Assembly (NCBI RefSeq): GCF_022458985.1
Contig: NC_061773.1
Coordinates: forward strand, 1,866,001-1,930,000
Length of the DNA stretch: 64,000 nt
From: Mugil cephalus
Lineage: Eukaryota; Chordata; Actinopteri; Mugiliformes; Mugilidae
Direction of reading: 5' to 3'
Part shown: in pieces, positions 53,019-63,636 of the stretch
Layout: each line of letters starts with the position of its first letter
Position numbering within the stretch: the stretch's first letter is position 1
Notes under the pieces: model-generated
What the model saw: the letters and a program-made list of their open reading frames with translations, nothing else
What the model was told of the DNA's origin: nothing
Databases searched by the model: none
Position numbers and translations under genes: made by a program

Positions 53019-55292
53019 CTGTGTGTAGACATGATGCTTTGAGCTAATTATAGTTGTAGCACAAAAACATGACATTCATTTAAAGAAGCCAGTATATGAC
53101 GTGTGCCACTCTTGTCTAAATATTAGAAAGGGAAGACAGGAAGAATCCACCACCACTCCCTTTAAGATTACTCTCAAAATCAAAGCAACATTTATTGGAG
53201 TGGCTGTTATAGGCTACTCTACTTATCAGTTCACTGTGTATTCAACATTTAACAGATGCACTCCTGATCATTGAATTTTAAGATTTTGCATTTTGCACTG
53301 TTGGATCGTAAGAGAGTTCCAACTCGAGCTTCAAAATGCAAAAATTAAGAAATGGGAGGAAGAGACCAAAAAATTTGAGCAGGCAATTTATTGAAAACAA
53401 CAATGTAACTGAAATAGGATGTTCATCGGGTGATCAAACGTTTAAGATCATGGCTCAAAAAAAAAACAAATTCCCCTCAAAACAGAAATGAAATCTCAAA
53501 AAAGGACTCAATCATGAGTAGCTCCACCATTCTTGTGGATCACTTCAAAAATTCGTTTTGGCTTGCTTGATGCAAGTGTTTCCAGAAGGCTAGTGGGAAT
53601 GTTGCTCCGGGTGGCGAAGATGGTTTCATGAAGGGCATCCGCTGTTTGGAACCGACTTCCCTTGCCATCCATCCCCAAATGTTCTCAATCGGATTTAAAT
53701 CAGGGGAACATGCAGGATTATCTAAAAGGATGATGTTATTCTCCTGGAAGAAGTCTTGTTGTTTTTGTGAACTGCAGCATTGTCTTGATGAAAAACCCAG
53801 TCATTAGCACACAGACGAGGGCCCTCAGTCACAAGGGATGCCCGCCGCAACATCTCCACATAGCCAGCTGCTGTTTGACGCCCCTGCACAACCTAAAGCT
53901 TCATTGTTCCATTGAAGGAAAAAGCACCCCAGATAATGATGGCGCCCCCTCCATCGTGCCGCACAGAAAACACCTCAGGTGGCATCTCCTTATCATGCCA
54001 GTATTGTTGGAAGCCATCAGGACCATCAAGGTTGACTTTTTTCTTTTCGTCAGAAAATAAAACTTTCTTCCACCTTTGAATATCCCATGTTTGATGCTCC
54101 CTTGCAAAGTCCAAACGGGCAATTTTGTGGCGCTGAAGGAGATGTGGCCTTTGAAGATGTTTTATGTTCAGGGCTACTGAGATTTTTTTGGGTCTACCAG
54201 TTGACTTTTTTGTTCCATAACGGGATCATATCAGGATCTTTTAAGAAATTCAAAATTACTGTCTTACTGCGTCCAACCTCAGAAGCAATGGCACATTGTA
54301 AGAGGGGGCTGTGAGAGTAAGACAGTGAGCTTTTTTGCTTTTGCCATCAGGAGGTCTTGACAATGTGACAGCTTGACAGAAAATGACATAGAATCCGAAT
54401 TCTTGTGCAGATTTTGGCTGTAGTCTTAAACTTTTGATCAGCTGATGAACAGCCAGTTGTTTTCAATAAATTGCCCATTCAACATTTTTGGTCTCTTTCT
54501 CGCGTTTCTTCTTTATGCATTTTGAAGAACCTACTTAAGATCCAACGATACAAAAAGCAAATTCTTTTAATTTTGTACCTGCTCTTAAGATTTTGACCAG
54601 GAGTGTATGTTCACTTTTTTATGTTTACTTTCAATCAGAATCAGACATTTTTGCAAATTTGCCCACTGTGGGATAAATTAAAGGATCTTATATTACCTTT
54701 TCTTCCCTGCATTTAAAATGCGAACACTTGCTGCTCTTCTACAGGATATCATTGCCTGATTGATTATTTAGGTTTTTAAAATCCCTTTTCTACACAAAGT
54801 GAGACTCCAACTCAAAGTCCTTAAAATTTGACACACTGTGGAAGTTGTTGTTTAGATTAACTTCCGCATTCAGAGCCAATCTTAAGTGTTACGTGTTTGC
54901 AATGAAAGTGTAATAAGTGGCTTTATTACTATGTCCCTGTCATACCAGACGTCATTTATAAAGTGTGATTAGACTAAAGCGGAGCTCACCCCCGTCTGTG
55001 CCATGCCGAAAGGTCCGGGATTCATCCCCAGGAACAGGACGCTCTGCCCGGCCTGACAGTATCTCTCCACGTAACAGCGGTGAGTGTCCCAGGCGTACTC
55101 CAGCGGGTTGTAGATGTATCGGACGGGCTCGCTGAAGGTGAGCCCACTCAGGTGGGCGTTCAGCTCCAGTTCAGCTTGCAGGAACTTAGAGGACGGGGTC
55201 CCGTCACCGAGTTTAAAGACCCGTTCATTTGACAAACCAGTCTCTGAATCTCCACCAGCGAGCTCATTTCTAGATGAGCCGTCATCTAACAT
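52488..55292 (-). CDS. smug1: Single-strand-selective monofunctional uracil-DNA glycosylase (whole gene, spliced)
   Basis: Nuclear base-excision repair enzyme that removes uracil and 5-hydroxymethyluracil from DNA. Two coding exons, 55292-54990 and 53018-52488, give 277 residues against 270 in human. Motif 1 [13 protein letters not shown] (89-101, with catalytic-type Asn91), the HNLCPL segment and motif 2 [14 protein letters not shown] (His245) are all intact. An N-terminal segment of about 45 residues is poorly conserved, as in other vertebrates. The intron of 1,971 bp splits the protein exactly at QTG|VPFGEV and is mostly occupied by a Tc1 transposon. The gene lies in the same orientation as calcoco1; znf740 follows upstream. 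Confidence 0.96.
53259..54605 (-). mobile_element. Decayed Tc1-like transposon in the smug1 intron
   Basis: Inverted ends CACTCCTGATCA (53259) and, read from the right, CACTCCTGGTCA (54605) begin terminal repeats of about 200 bp. TA follows the right end and TG the left, a mutated TA duplication. The minus strand between them carries a near full-length but frameshifted transposase gene. The best frame (about 54114-53893) includes [18 protein letters not shown] and a [12 protein letters not shown] segment typical of the Tc1 DDE domain. It cannot encode a working enzyme. Confidence 0.85.
54990..55292 (-). CDS. smug1: smug1 coding exon 1
   Basis: ATG at 55292 ([10 protein letters not shown]). 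101 codons; conserved sequence starts at [15 protein letters not shown] and runs through [17 protein letters not shown] to the motif-1 loop. Donor GGG|GTGAGC. The start is chosen as the only in-frame ATG upstream of conserved sequence at a length similar to mammals. Confidence 0.94.
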
Positions 55293-55980
55293 GTTTGATA
55301 GACAGCGAGTTAAATAATGAGGACCGTCTTATACCATAAAAAAACAAGCATTAATGTTACGTCTGGATAGTTTCCTTGAAGCTAAAGACTTTGCATGGTT
55401 CCGTGTTTTAATAAAAACGCAAACACTAATGTTTTTGTCCGTGATTTTTCTTCCTCCGCGTCTTTCTGTCAGTCTTTGTTCGGGGAGCATTTAGAGTGGG
55501 TGCTGCCGCCTAGCGCAACATCGGTGTAATTACAGGTAATAAGATGGACTGGTGGAGGATGAACACATTCACTTAAGATAAAATGCCAATACAGTAATGT
55601 AGAAATATACAACAATGTTAATAGGTATATTTATATATATTTTTTTATACATTGAATCTTTTGCTGACTGTAATTCCTCCTATCTAATATCATAATGATA
55701 TCCATCTATACATACATGGGTATACCAGCAAAATCTAGTTATAGAATTTAAGTTCCCTCTGTCTCACATATTATATATAGATTATTAATAGTGAAGTGTG
55801 AGTGTGTGTACATTGCATGTTATTGTTTAATCTCCTGGAGATGAATCTGGTTTGAACCATCTTTTTGATTTGACATCTTTTTATTTGACACACCGCTTTT
55901 TTTTTTGTCAGAATCCATGTTTGAAACCACTGGTTTAATCTTCAGCAATGTGTAATATCACACACACACACACACACACA
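55293..55980. other. smug1 upstream region
   Basis: Presumed smug1 5'UTR and promoter next to a gene-free AT-rich stretch ending in a CA repeat (55961-55982) that abuts a Tc1 element. No specific site could be supported. Confidence 0.4.
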
Positions 55981-57133
55981 CACTCCTGCTCACCATTATT
56001 GGCACCCCTTCATTTTTTTTTTTTTGCATAACCTCTACAATATCTTCAGAAATAAATGGGAATGTACCAAATGTATATCATAAGGATCTTTTAATTGGAG
56101 CTACAAAGTAATTTAACAAAGAAAATAGTTTTTTTTCAACTTACATATTGTTATTTCAAAGAAGAAACAGAAAAAACAGCATGTGCAGCGATAATGGCAC
56201 CCCTCTTTAATATTTGGTTGCAGACTCTTTAGCAGTGATGACAGCCTCCAAACGTTTCTTGTAGCATCTATAAGCTTCTTGCACTTCTCAGCTGGTATTG
56301 TCTCCCACTCTTTCTTTGCATATGGTTCAAGCTCTTGAACATTTGCAGATTTCAGCTCATACCAAAGATTTTCAATCAGACTGAGACCATTGCTGGCCAT
56401 TCTTTGGCCTTCGCCCATGAAGCCCTGTTTGGTTTAGTGTGCGGCGTATGGTACTTGAAACCATGACCCCAGACTGTTCCAGGTTGGCCTTCAGGTCTGT
56501 GGATGTTTGACGTGGGTTTTTTTTTCCACCATTCGCACCAACCTTCAAAAACTTCATCTCATCAATTTTTCTCTTTCCCCCACATCCAGGGAGGTTCTTG
56601 ACCGTTCCATGCTTAGCAAACTTCTCAATAACATTACGCACTGTTGAAACAGGGATACCAAGGTATTTGGAGATGGCCTTATACCCGTTGGAGGTCTTGT
56701 GTTTGCTAATTATCGCACTTCTGAAGTCCTCAGACAGCTCCTTTGTCTTCACTATTGTGACAAAGGAACAGGGGATAACAGATGGCTTTTTAAAACACGG
56801 AAGTCATCATTCATTGGCTAGTTCATGTCACATGCGCACAGAAAATTTATCATGGGTGATTCTCATTTGTGATTTACCACAGGTGAGTTACAATGTGTTT
56901 CCATACTGATTTACAGCAAAGGGTGCCAATACTAGTGACACAGCAAGCTTTAAGTTTTTCTCCTTTTTCCTCCCATTGTTTATTGTTTTAAATTGTTGTT
57001 TATCATTTTCTCTTTTGTATCAAACATGAGTTCTCTATAGAAAAGAAATGTTTCACATGATTCATTTTTTTCAGAAGATATTCCACATTATGTACTTGAA
57101 CTTCATGGGGGCCAATAATGGAGAGCAGGACTG
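55981..57133 (-). mobile_element. Internally deleted Tc1-like transposon
   Basis: Left end CACTCCTGCTCACCATTATT and, from the right, CAGTCCTGCTCTCCATTATT are inverted repeats; TA follows the right end. The minus strand encodes a transposase N-terminus (MKTKELSEDFRSAIISKHK..., a paired-type helix-turn-helix with a STVRNVIEKF segment) from 56752. After a missing catalytic centre, a C-terminal piece (LIENLWYELK) follows near 56380-56210. At about 1.15 kb it is a non-functional copy of a Tc1 family distinct from the one in smug1. Confidence 0.85.
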
Positions 57134-57630
57134 TAGAGTGTGTAAAATACTCATCTTAAAAGCACCTAAAGCTTTCTGCATGAATGTGGCAGAATAGAAT
57201 AGAATATTTCCCTCCGACGTGTAGAACAATGTAAAGGTAAAGTAGCACAAAATATGTATGTACTCCGCTTTCACAAGAGTAAAGTACAAGTATCATAAGC
57301 CTGTGTATAAGGACAGATGATGACTAAAGGTACTTGCATGTTATATTTTCTGTCTGACGATGCAATGACAAATCTTAAGTGACATTGTGGAAGATTCACC
57401 TCTGTCCTGTGGAAGAATGAATAGACTTGAAACATTTTTAGGGTAAAACATTAAATGTGAGATTAGGTTTCGGTCTGCAGAAAATTTTCCATATCCTCTG
57501 AAGTGAAATGTCAGACCAAGTGAGAGAAACCTGCAGTTTACAAATGGCAGGCATGTGTCACAACCCAGAAACAAGATTTTCATAAAGTAAAAACAAATCC
57601 TGAGTGTTTAAAATGAAAAGAACATAAAAG
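57134..57630. other. Gene-free spacer
   Basis: AT-rich sequence between the Tc1 element and the presumed znf740 3' end. A short GAATA run near 57190 is the only structure noted. Confidence 0.4.
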
Positions 57631-57635
57631 AAAAG

Positions 57636-60600
57636 TCCTTTACAAAGTCTTTTATTATTTCAGCATAATAGTAAGAAGCCTCTCCTCTGATTTTCATACA
57701 GTTGAAACTAATTGGATCACGAGGGTACATATTAGTTAGCCCATTTTACAATAATCATTGTAACATTTTTTTAGGAAGTTATTCTTATGCACTCATTTTC
57801 CTACACAAAATAATCAATATCAAGATCCTATTTTAACTGAGGACCATAACTCTGCATGCAAGACTAATAAAGAAAACAACTAATCTGTGATAGCTACTGT
57901 TATGCTGTTGTTCATCTAATACCATTATCAATATAATTTACTACAAATACCAGGGACTTTGTATAAGAAAGAAAAAAAAACATTTCCTTGTGGCACTACT
58001 GCCTCTAATGTCAAAATCACCGAAACATACTGGGCTCTGAACTGTACTGATCCAAATTGTTCTGTCTGCCTTCCATGTCGAGTTGAGGAGAAATAGGCTT
58101 TGTCTAAAACCTAAAATCTAGTACAGTTGGAAGGAAAAATATTTTTTTGTCCTTTTCCTTTCACTCCAGTGTTTACAATTTCATCAGAATAAAAAAGGTC
58201 CTTGAAACAATTAATAAAATGTGATGAGAAACTCCCAGACAGTAACCATTTGACCTGTCTGAAAAATAATGAAAAAAAACAAAACAAAACTCTATTGCAT
58301 TTTAACAATGATACTAAAAACAATAAGAATGACAAAAAGGTATTAACAAGTGACATCCACTATATACTGTATTGCCCTTCAGCCTCTTTCAGTATGTGCT
58401 CGCACCGGCATGATCCCTTCCACAGACAGGTGGAATAGTGTTTCCACAACAAATTATTGCATTTCTCAAACTTGGCCCCTGTCACTGCCAAAGGATTTTT
58501 TACTTTAACTTATCATTTAAAAAACTATTTGCAACTTTGTGCACACTTCAACACATCCCACAACTTTGCCTTGACATCATTGGACCATTTAAAAACTAAA
58601 ACTAAAAATACTTTTGGTAAATAAAACTTAACTCAGAAATTTGCTTCTTATTTGTACTGAACGCAAACATCTCTGCCGCCTACAATTCAGTCTCCAGCTC
58701 TAAGTTTATTTTATCCAGACCATCTTCTAAGAATGATCCCGTGAGACTACCTCCGTCCTCAGCGGAACAATCCACCTACCCAGCTCTGACATTTCTTGGG
58801 TGAACAACACAGGGACCACGTGACCACCCGCTCACCAATCAACAGAAAGGATCAAGTTTGAGAAATTCTTCCAGTGAGCAGCGAGGAGGCTGCCTCATCG
58901 GCCTCCGGTTTGCTGCCTCAAAGACTTCCAACATCGCAGTTGAAAAGGGATCGTTTGTTACATGAGCGTTTAGTACTACAATGATTATTTGTGTTTCCGC
59001 AACTTACTTAAGGCTAAACCCAATGACATGACAGACATCCATTATTAAACACCGACCACGTAATATTTGGATGAAAAGGCAATTGTTAGTGTGCAGCAGA
59101 GTGGATTCTGCCGAGGCCAAAGAACTGCAGTGGGAAAAACTATTTAGCACTACTGACTTCTCACAAGGACTGTCAAAACTCCAAGGGTGGGATGGGGTGG
59201 AGGGGGGCTCCTTTACGATTATATACCGTGTTACACTGTTATCAGTAACAATGACCCAAAAATATTCAATATCATAAAAGACGACTCTCTGGACAGAATA
59301 ACACATTAGTCGGTTTTTAGCGCCACTGAAGCCGTCGACATTCAGTAACCATGACAGCTTTAGGGTAGAAAATAAACATGGTGTTGATGAAAGGCTAGCA
59401 AATACATCTGATCCACAATATTAAACAGTTGAGAAAAAAGGCAGATAATTAAAAAACAAAAAAAGAAAGAAAAGAAAGAAAGAAAAAGATACGTACTAAG
59501 GCCACAAGATTTTTGTATACCCCTCTGGCTAATCTCACAAATCTGTACAAACAGAATAATGGGACTTGTAGTGGCCAGCCTGCATCAATGAGGGGGAGAA
59601 AGAGGGGGGGGGGGGCAGGAGAGACTCTCCGTGTATTTACAGCTGAACGTACATTAGCACGTACTCTCAGCACACGTGGGAGGAGGAGCGCTTGCCAAGG
59701 CTGCCGCCATGTTCCTTTTCCTGAGTCGTCAGCATGTCACACACGACACAACAAGAGATAAAATACGTGACAATCCAGCGACCCCGACTCCTCGATCACC
59801 TGCAGCTCATCTTCTTGCCGTTCCTTTTATAGTCCTGGTTTTACACCTACTGGCATTTAGTTTTTTTTTTTTTTCATGACGCTCACAAGGTTACTCAGGT
59901 TTTCCTCAGGACTTGACACAGTGGACCAGTGGTAACAGACTCAGTTTCTTTGTGGCCCATTTTGTTCATTGTAAAAAAAACACACACCACTCCAGCCCCC
60001 ATAGTGAAATAATAATAAACATTTTCAATTATTTACACAAAGTAATGAATAAAACTGAGCCTTCTGCGCTGATAAATCACGTCTTGGATTATATTCATAT
60101 AGACAATGCTTTTTAAACGTCTTGGCTGCAACAGTAAGCAAAGTCTGATCCATAAATGAGATGTCCACAAAGCAGTGTCTTCCCTTTACCTAGAGGGAAA
60201 GTTCAGTTTTAGTAACTTTGTCCTAAGTGACGAAGCCTTTGTCAAAATGGGCCACATGAGAAAAAAAAAAAACTGGAAAAAAACTCAAAAAATTTTCTTC
60301 ACCACTTCATCCCGTCTGTCATCAAAAAGTCAGAGTAAACTTTACCCAGTGCTCTCCCCACCCCGAGTACCACCAGATGCCAATATTTTTGAACATCAAT
60401 AAAAACTTTTTTTTTCTGCAAAAAAATCAAATAGTTTAAGTACAAAACAGGAGCACTGTTCATCACAGAAAAGTCTGGTGTTTTAAAAATAAAATTAAAA
60501 AAAAAGAAAAAAAAAAGAAAAAAACGGAGGAAAAAAAGGACAGTAAAAAGTTGACAAAAAACAAAAACAACAACAACCAAAAAAAACACAAATGTCCCGC

Positions 60601-60743
60601 TGTCATTGTTAATTCCAAGACTGGAGCTGCGAGATCAGTCTGTGCTAGAGTGTGGTGCCACTCTGCGCAGAACTGAGAAGAAGAAGAAACCCTGTGGCTT
60701 GTCCCGTCTCTGCCGATGTTGTGGGTCCGGGGAAGCAGGAATG
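57636..60743 (-). other. znf740: Probable long 3'UTR of znf740
   Basis: About 3.1 kb follow the stop codon on the minus strand without another recognisable exon. A minus-strand AATAAA at 57651-57656 is the candidate end. The region contains A/T-rich runs (for example 60480-60600) and a G-run near 59605-59618. The UTR assignment is inferred from the absence of other genes. Confidence 0.4.
57651..57656 (-). terminator. znf740: Candidate znf740 polyadenylation signal
   Basis: AATAAA on the minus strand, about 3.1 kb after the stop codon; closer AT-rich alternatives cannot be excluded. Confidence 0.3.
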
Positions 60744-60917
60744 TCAGACCGCAAGCCGACCCGGGGGTGGATGCAGGGGGCTCCAGGTTGGGGGTGCGGG
60801 CGGAGGTTCCTGGGGATATGGGCGTGGTTCGCAGCATGGCTGGTTCTCTACTTTGGCTACGCTGCGACCCTGGCACAACCGCCGATGCCGCAAAAGCCGG
60901 TCTGTGCGTGAAAAGTT
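60744..60917 (-). CDS. znf740: znf740 last coding exon
   Basis: Acceptor gtcttctgaag precedes [19 protein letters not shown], completing the C2HC final finger begun in the previous exon. A Pro-rich tail ([19 protein letters not shown]) ends at TGA, 60746-60744. Confidence 0.88.
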   Translation of the reverse strand, partial: NFSRTDRLLRHRRLCQGRSVAKVENQPCCEPRPYPQEPPPAPPTWSPLHPPPGRLAV

Positions 60918-63636
60918 CTTCAGAAGACACAAATTAGACACGGTGAGTGTTTGAAATAACTGACTGTATACTAATTACAATCAGGTGATAAAATTACCAT
61001 GAAATCAAATCTGATTTATTCATTAATATGCTATTTGTTGCACCCTGTACTACCCCTTTTCTGGGAAAAAAAACACTAAAATGTTTGAGGACTCACCTTG
61101 CTCTACTAGGCCAACTCTTCATCCAATAACATATTTTCTAACTGACTGGCAGCACTGACTACTTCAGCTCTCAGCTTTAACATGTATAGACAGTTGTTGA
61201 CCAATCTGAGCACATTTTCAGGATGGGGACAAGGCACCAATTTAATTCCATTTATTTATTTTTAACACCCTACAACATAAATCAGCTAACAAACAAGATT
61301 ATTGATACTGCATATAAATTTCAATAATACATGATGAGTAGTAGGCTGTGTGTAACATTAGGGCCATTTTGCTCCATACCTGCTGGCACCGCTCGCACTG
61401 GTAAGGCTTCTCTCCACTATGGACACGCTTGTGTCGCTCAAGGTGGTAGCGCTGAATAAACCTCATATCACACATGTCACATGCAAATGGCTTCTCTCCT
61501 AAAGGAGCACACAAATACAAAGTCAATGCATCAATTTTAGTGTCTTGTACCAACAAAGTGCGTGCAACGTTCTTACATACTAATCTTTCTTTGCAAACTA
61601 CATTTCCAACATTTAAAGAAAAAAGTTGGAACAAACGTCAACAGTGTACTGTCAGCATTTGAAAAGTGATATTCTAAAAAGGCCTCGTCATCAACTCATT
61701 ATGTGTAGATCAGAGTGGAATTTCTTGTTTTCGTGGCCCAGATCTACGCAACAATGCCCCAGAAATTGGAGCAGTTTATTTTTCTTTCGAGACTGGTTCA
61801 ACATCCCATCAAATGACTTGACAATCCAAACTCGAGTTTGTTGTGACCCCGTCAGGTTGCAAGCGTCAGTGCCTTTTCTCAGTGATAAGGGTACGGTAAA
61901 AGAACGCATACCCGTATGAGTGAGGCTGTGTCTCTCCAGGTGGTTACGCTGAATAAACCTCATGTCACACATGGAACAAGCATACGGCTTCACCCCTACA
62001 CACACAGAGCAATATATTAGCCCTACCACCCACAAGTGCAAGAAATACAACGTTAAAGCTCAAGCTAGCTCTAAGACTAAAAACTTGGAGATACTAACTC
62101 ATGCTACATAAATGCAATTCCCATTTTATTTAAATATTTAATATTGAAATGTTCAGACATGCAACTAAGACCAAGAATTAAACGGAATACTTGTTATTGA
62201 TCATAATATGGATATCTGATTTTAAAGCTAAAAGACAAAGATGTAGTGTGTCTTATATGCTGTGCAAGGTTAATATTTAAGTCAAAGTTTGAGTGACATC
62301 ATTGCTTAACACTGCGGAAAAATACTTCTTTTTTTTTTTATTGGTCACCTATACGACCTACATTTACACCATTTATCTATTGGCTAATGATTTTTAATTG
62401 CCACTATGGAATCAGATGTTATCATGAATGCTGAAACTCTAAATGAGCGTAGTTCTGGTAGAACCGGTTTGGGGTTTATGTGCTTATTGAGTCTGAATCC
62501 TGGGTGATAGTGGCACGTTGGCTGTCTTTTAGCTAGGGGTTGCTCAAGATCAACCCCTAGCTAAAACAACACACCTGGCATTGTGATATATTACAATATC
62601 GATGTGAACACATGATCAGAGTAATAAAGCAGACTAATTATTTTTAATGTGCCCTCACTGTGTTAGGATTTTAATATGGTAATTGGTTAGCTGACGAATC
62701 TGTACGGGCCTTCTCCCTGTCAAGTGCAGAAATGCTATTTATTCCTATGGATTGATTGTTGCTTGGTTCAGTCAGCAGGAAGCATTAGGGGACCTTTTAA
62801 GAGCCTGTACTGTGTATACACCTGATCTGTCACAATGCAATGGATTTTCCCATAACCTGGTAATGTGTCCAGACACAGATCAGGTGTAAATGAAGTAATG
62901 TTGTTGCTGACCCTTTTGCTAGCTCAACATAAGTGTGTAATCGACAGGATGGTCAATGACTTGATAACAGGAAAAATTACTAGTTTCAGTTTTGGTTACA
63001 GGACTTATAGAAGAAGAGGCTAGAGCATCCAACTACAAAAAAAAAGTTTGGCCTATTTATTTTATTTTTTTTTTTTTTCAAAACACTTAAAAGGAGTAAC
63101 TCATCATACCATAGTAAAGTAAAAGCTGATCTACAGTACTGGGAAAAAAAAAACTTCAGGCACTTAAGATGTTTAGACTCTATGGGTCAATACATGTTTA
63201 AAAGTTGTCTGATTAGTGTGGAGCTTGACAACTACTTACAACATACAACCTGAATCATCAAGTGCAAAAATAAACAGAATCCTGCAACACAAAGTCTTGT
63301 CCTCAACATTATGGAGTCAAGGATTAAGAGATGGATTCGGACACCGAACAGACGGAGATTTGATGCCATTCTAAAAGGAAAATGATGGTCACAATATTCA
63401 GTAATAAAAAATGTTTTACAGTGTTCAATAATTTAAATGATGAATAAAGATTATTGGTGGAATTTCTGGAAACATCTTTACTGTACATGTAGTGCCTAAA
63501 GCCTTTGCACAGCACTGTATATAATGTGAAGGGCAGGTGCACGGACCCATACCCGTATGAGTGAGGCTGTGTCTTGCCAGGTGGTAACGCTGAACAAACC
63601 TCATGTCACACATGGTGCAAGCAAAAGGTTTCACAC
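60744..63636 (-). CDS. znf740: znf740-like C2H2 zinc-finger protein, 3' part of gene
   Basis: Nuclear DNA-binding protein; mammalian ZNF740 prefers C/G-rich runs. Exons seen: 63636-63553, 61995-61912, 61498-61380 and 60917-60744, all phase-compatible. The last two reproduce the ZNF740 C-terminus: [34 protein letters not shown] and [15 protein letters not shown]. The two upstream 84-nt exons each encode one extra CDMRF(I/V)QR-type finger. If all are spliced together, the fragment has five fingers against three in human. The C-terminal tail is Pro-rich and longer than in mammals. Start and 5' exons are beyond 64000. Confidence 0.88.
61380..61498 (-). CDS. znf740: znf740 penultimate exon (one finger plus half of the last)
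   Basis: Acceptor ctcctttag; encodes (G)[33 protein letters not shown] and CERCQQ. The recognition helix reads Q-R-Y-H-L-E-R. It starts at phase 1 and ends at phase 0 before GTATGG. Near identical to the mammalian exon. Confidence 0.92.
61912..61995 (-). CDS. znf740: znf740 single-finger cassette exon A
   Basis: Exactly 84 nt, phase 1 at both ends, bounded by TGTAG and GTATGC. It encodes (G)[19 protein letters not shown] and ERHSLTHTG, one complete 28-residue C2H2 unit including its linker. Because it is symmetrical it can be skipped or included without shifting the frame. Confidence 0.85.
62527..62566. repeat. Perfect 16-bp hairpin
   Basis: Arms TTTTAGCTAGGGGTTG (62527-62542) and CAACCCCTAGCTAAAA (62551-62566) pair without mismatch around the 8-nt loop CTCAAGAT. 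Stem length and lack of mismatches exceed chance expectation for the region. Confidence 0.8.
62817..62888. repeat. 72-bp inverted-repeat unit with TA ends
   Basis: TACACCTGATCTGT at 62817-62830 is repeated in inverse at 62875-62888, both ending in TA. This could be a minimal Tc1/mariner-type MITE or a fortuitous hairpin. Confidence 0.5.
63553..63636 (-). CDS. znf740: znf740 single-finger cassette exon B
   Basis: Exactly 84 nt, phase 1 at both ends, bounded by gcgtttag and GTATGG. It encodes (G)[19 protein letters not shown] and ARHSLTHTG, a second 28-residue finger unit very similar to exon A. Confidence 0.85.

Larger units (their letters stand above)
61996..63552 (-). other. Intron between znf740 cassette exons
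   Basis: No further finger-coding copy was found. It holds a 16-bp perfect hairpin (62527-62566), a 72-bp inverted-repeat unit (62817-62888) and poly-A/T runs. Confidence 0.55.

Noticed and set aside
56372..56752. 126-residue helix-turn-helix frame as a host gene
   Set aside because: It is the N-terminal part of a Tc1 transposase lying between terminal inverted repeats, with the catalytic region missing.
60463..60954. Long frames on both strands around the znf740 last exon
   Set aside because: Apart from the znf740 frame itself they are antisense or shifted shadows of the GC-rich coding end and the A-rich 3'UTR.
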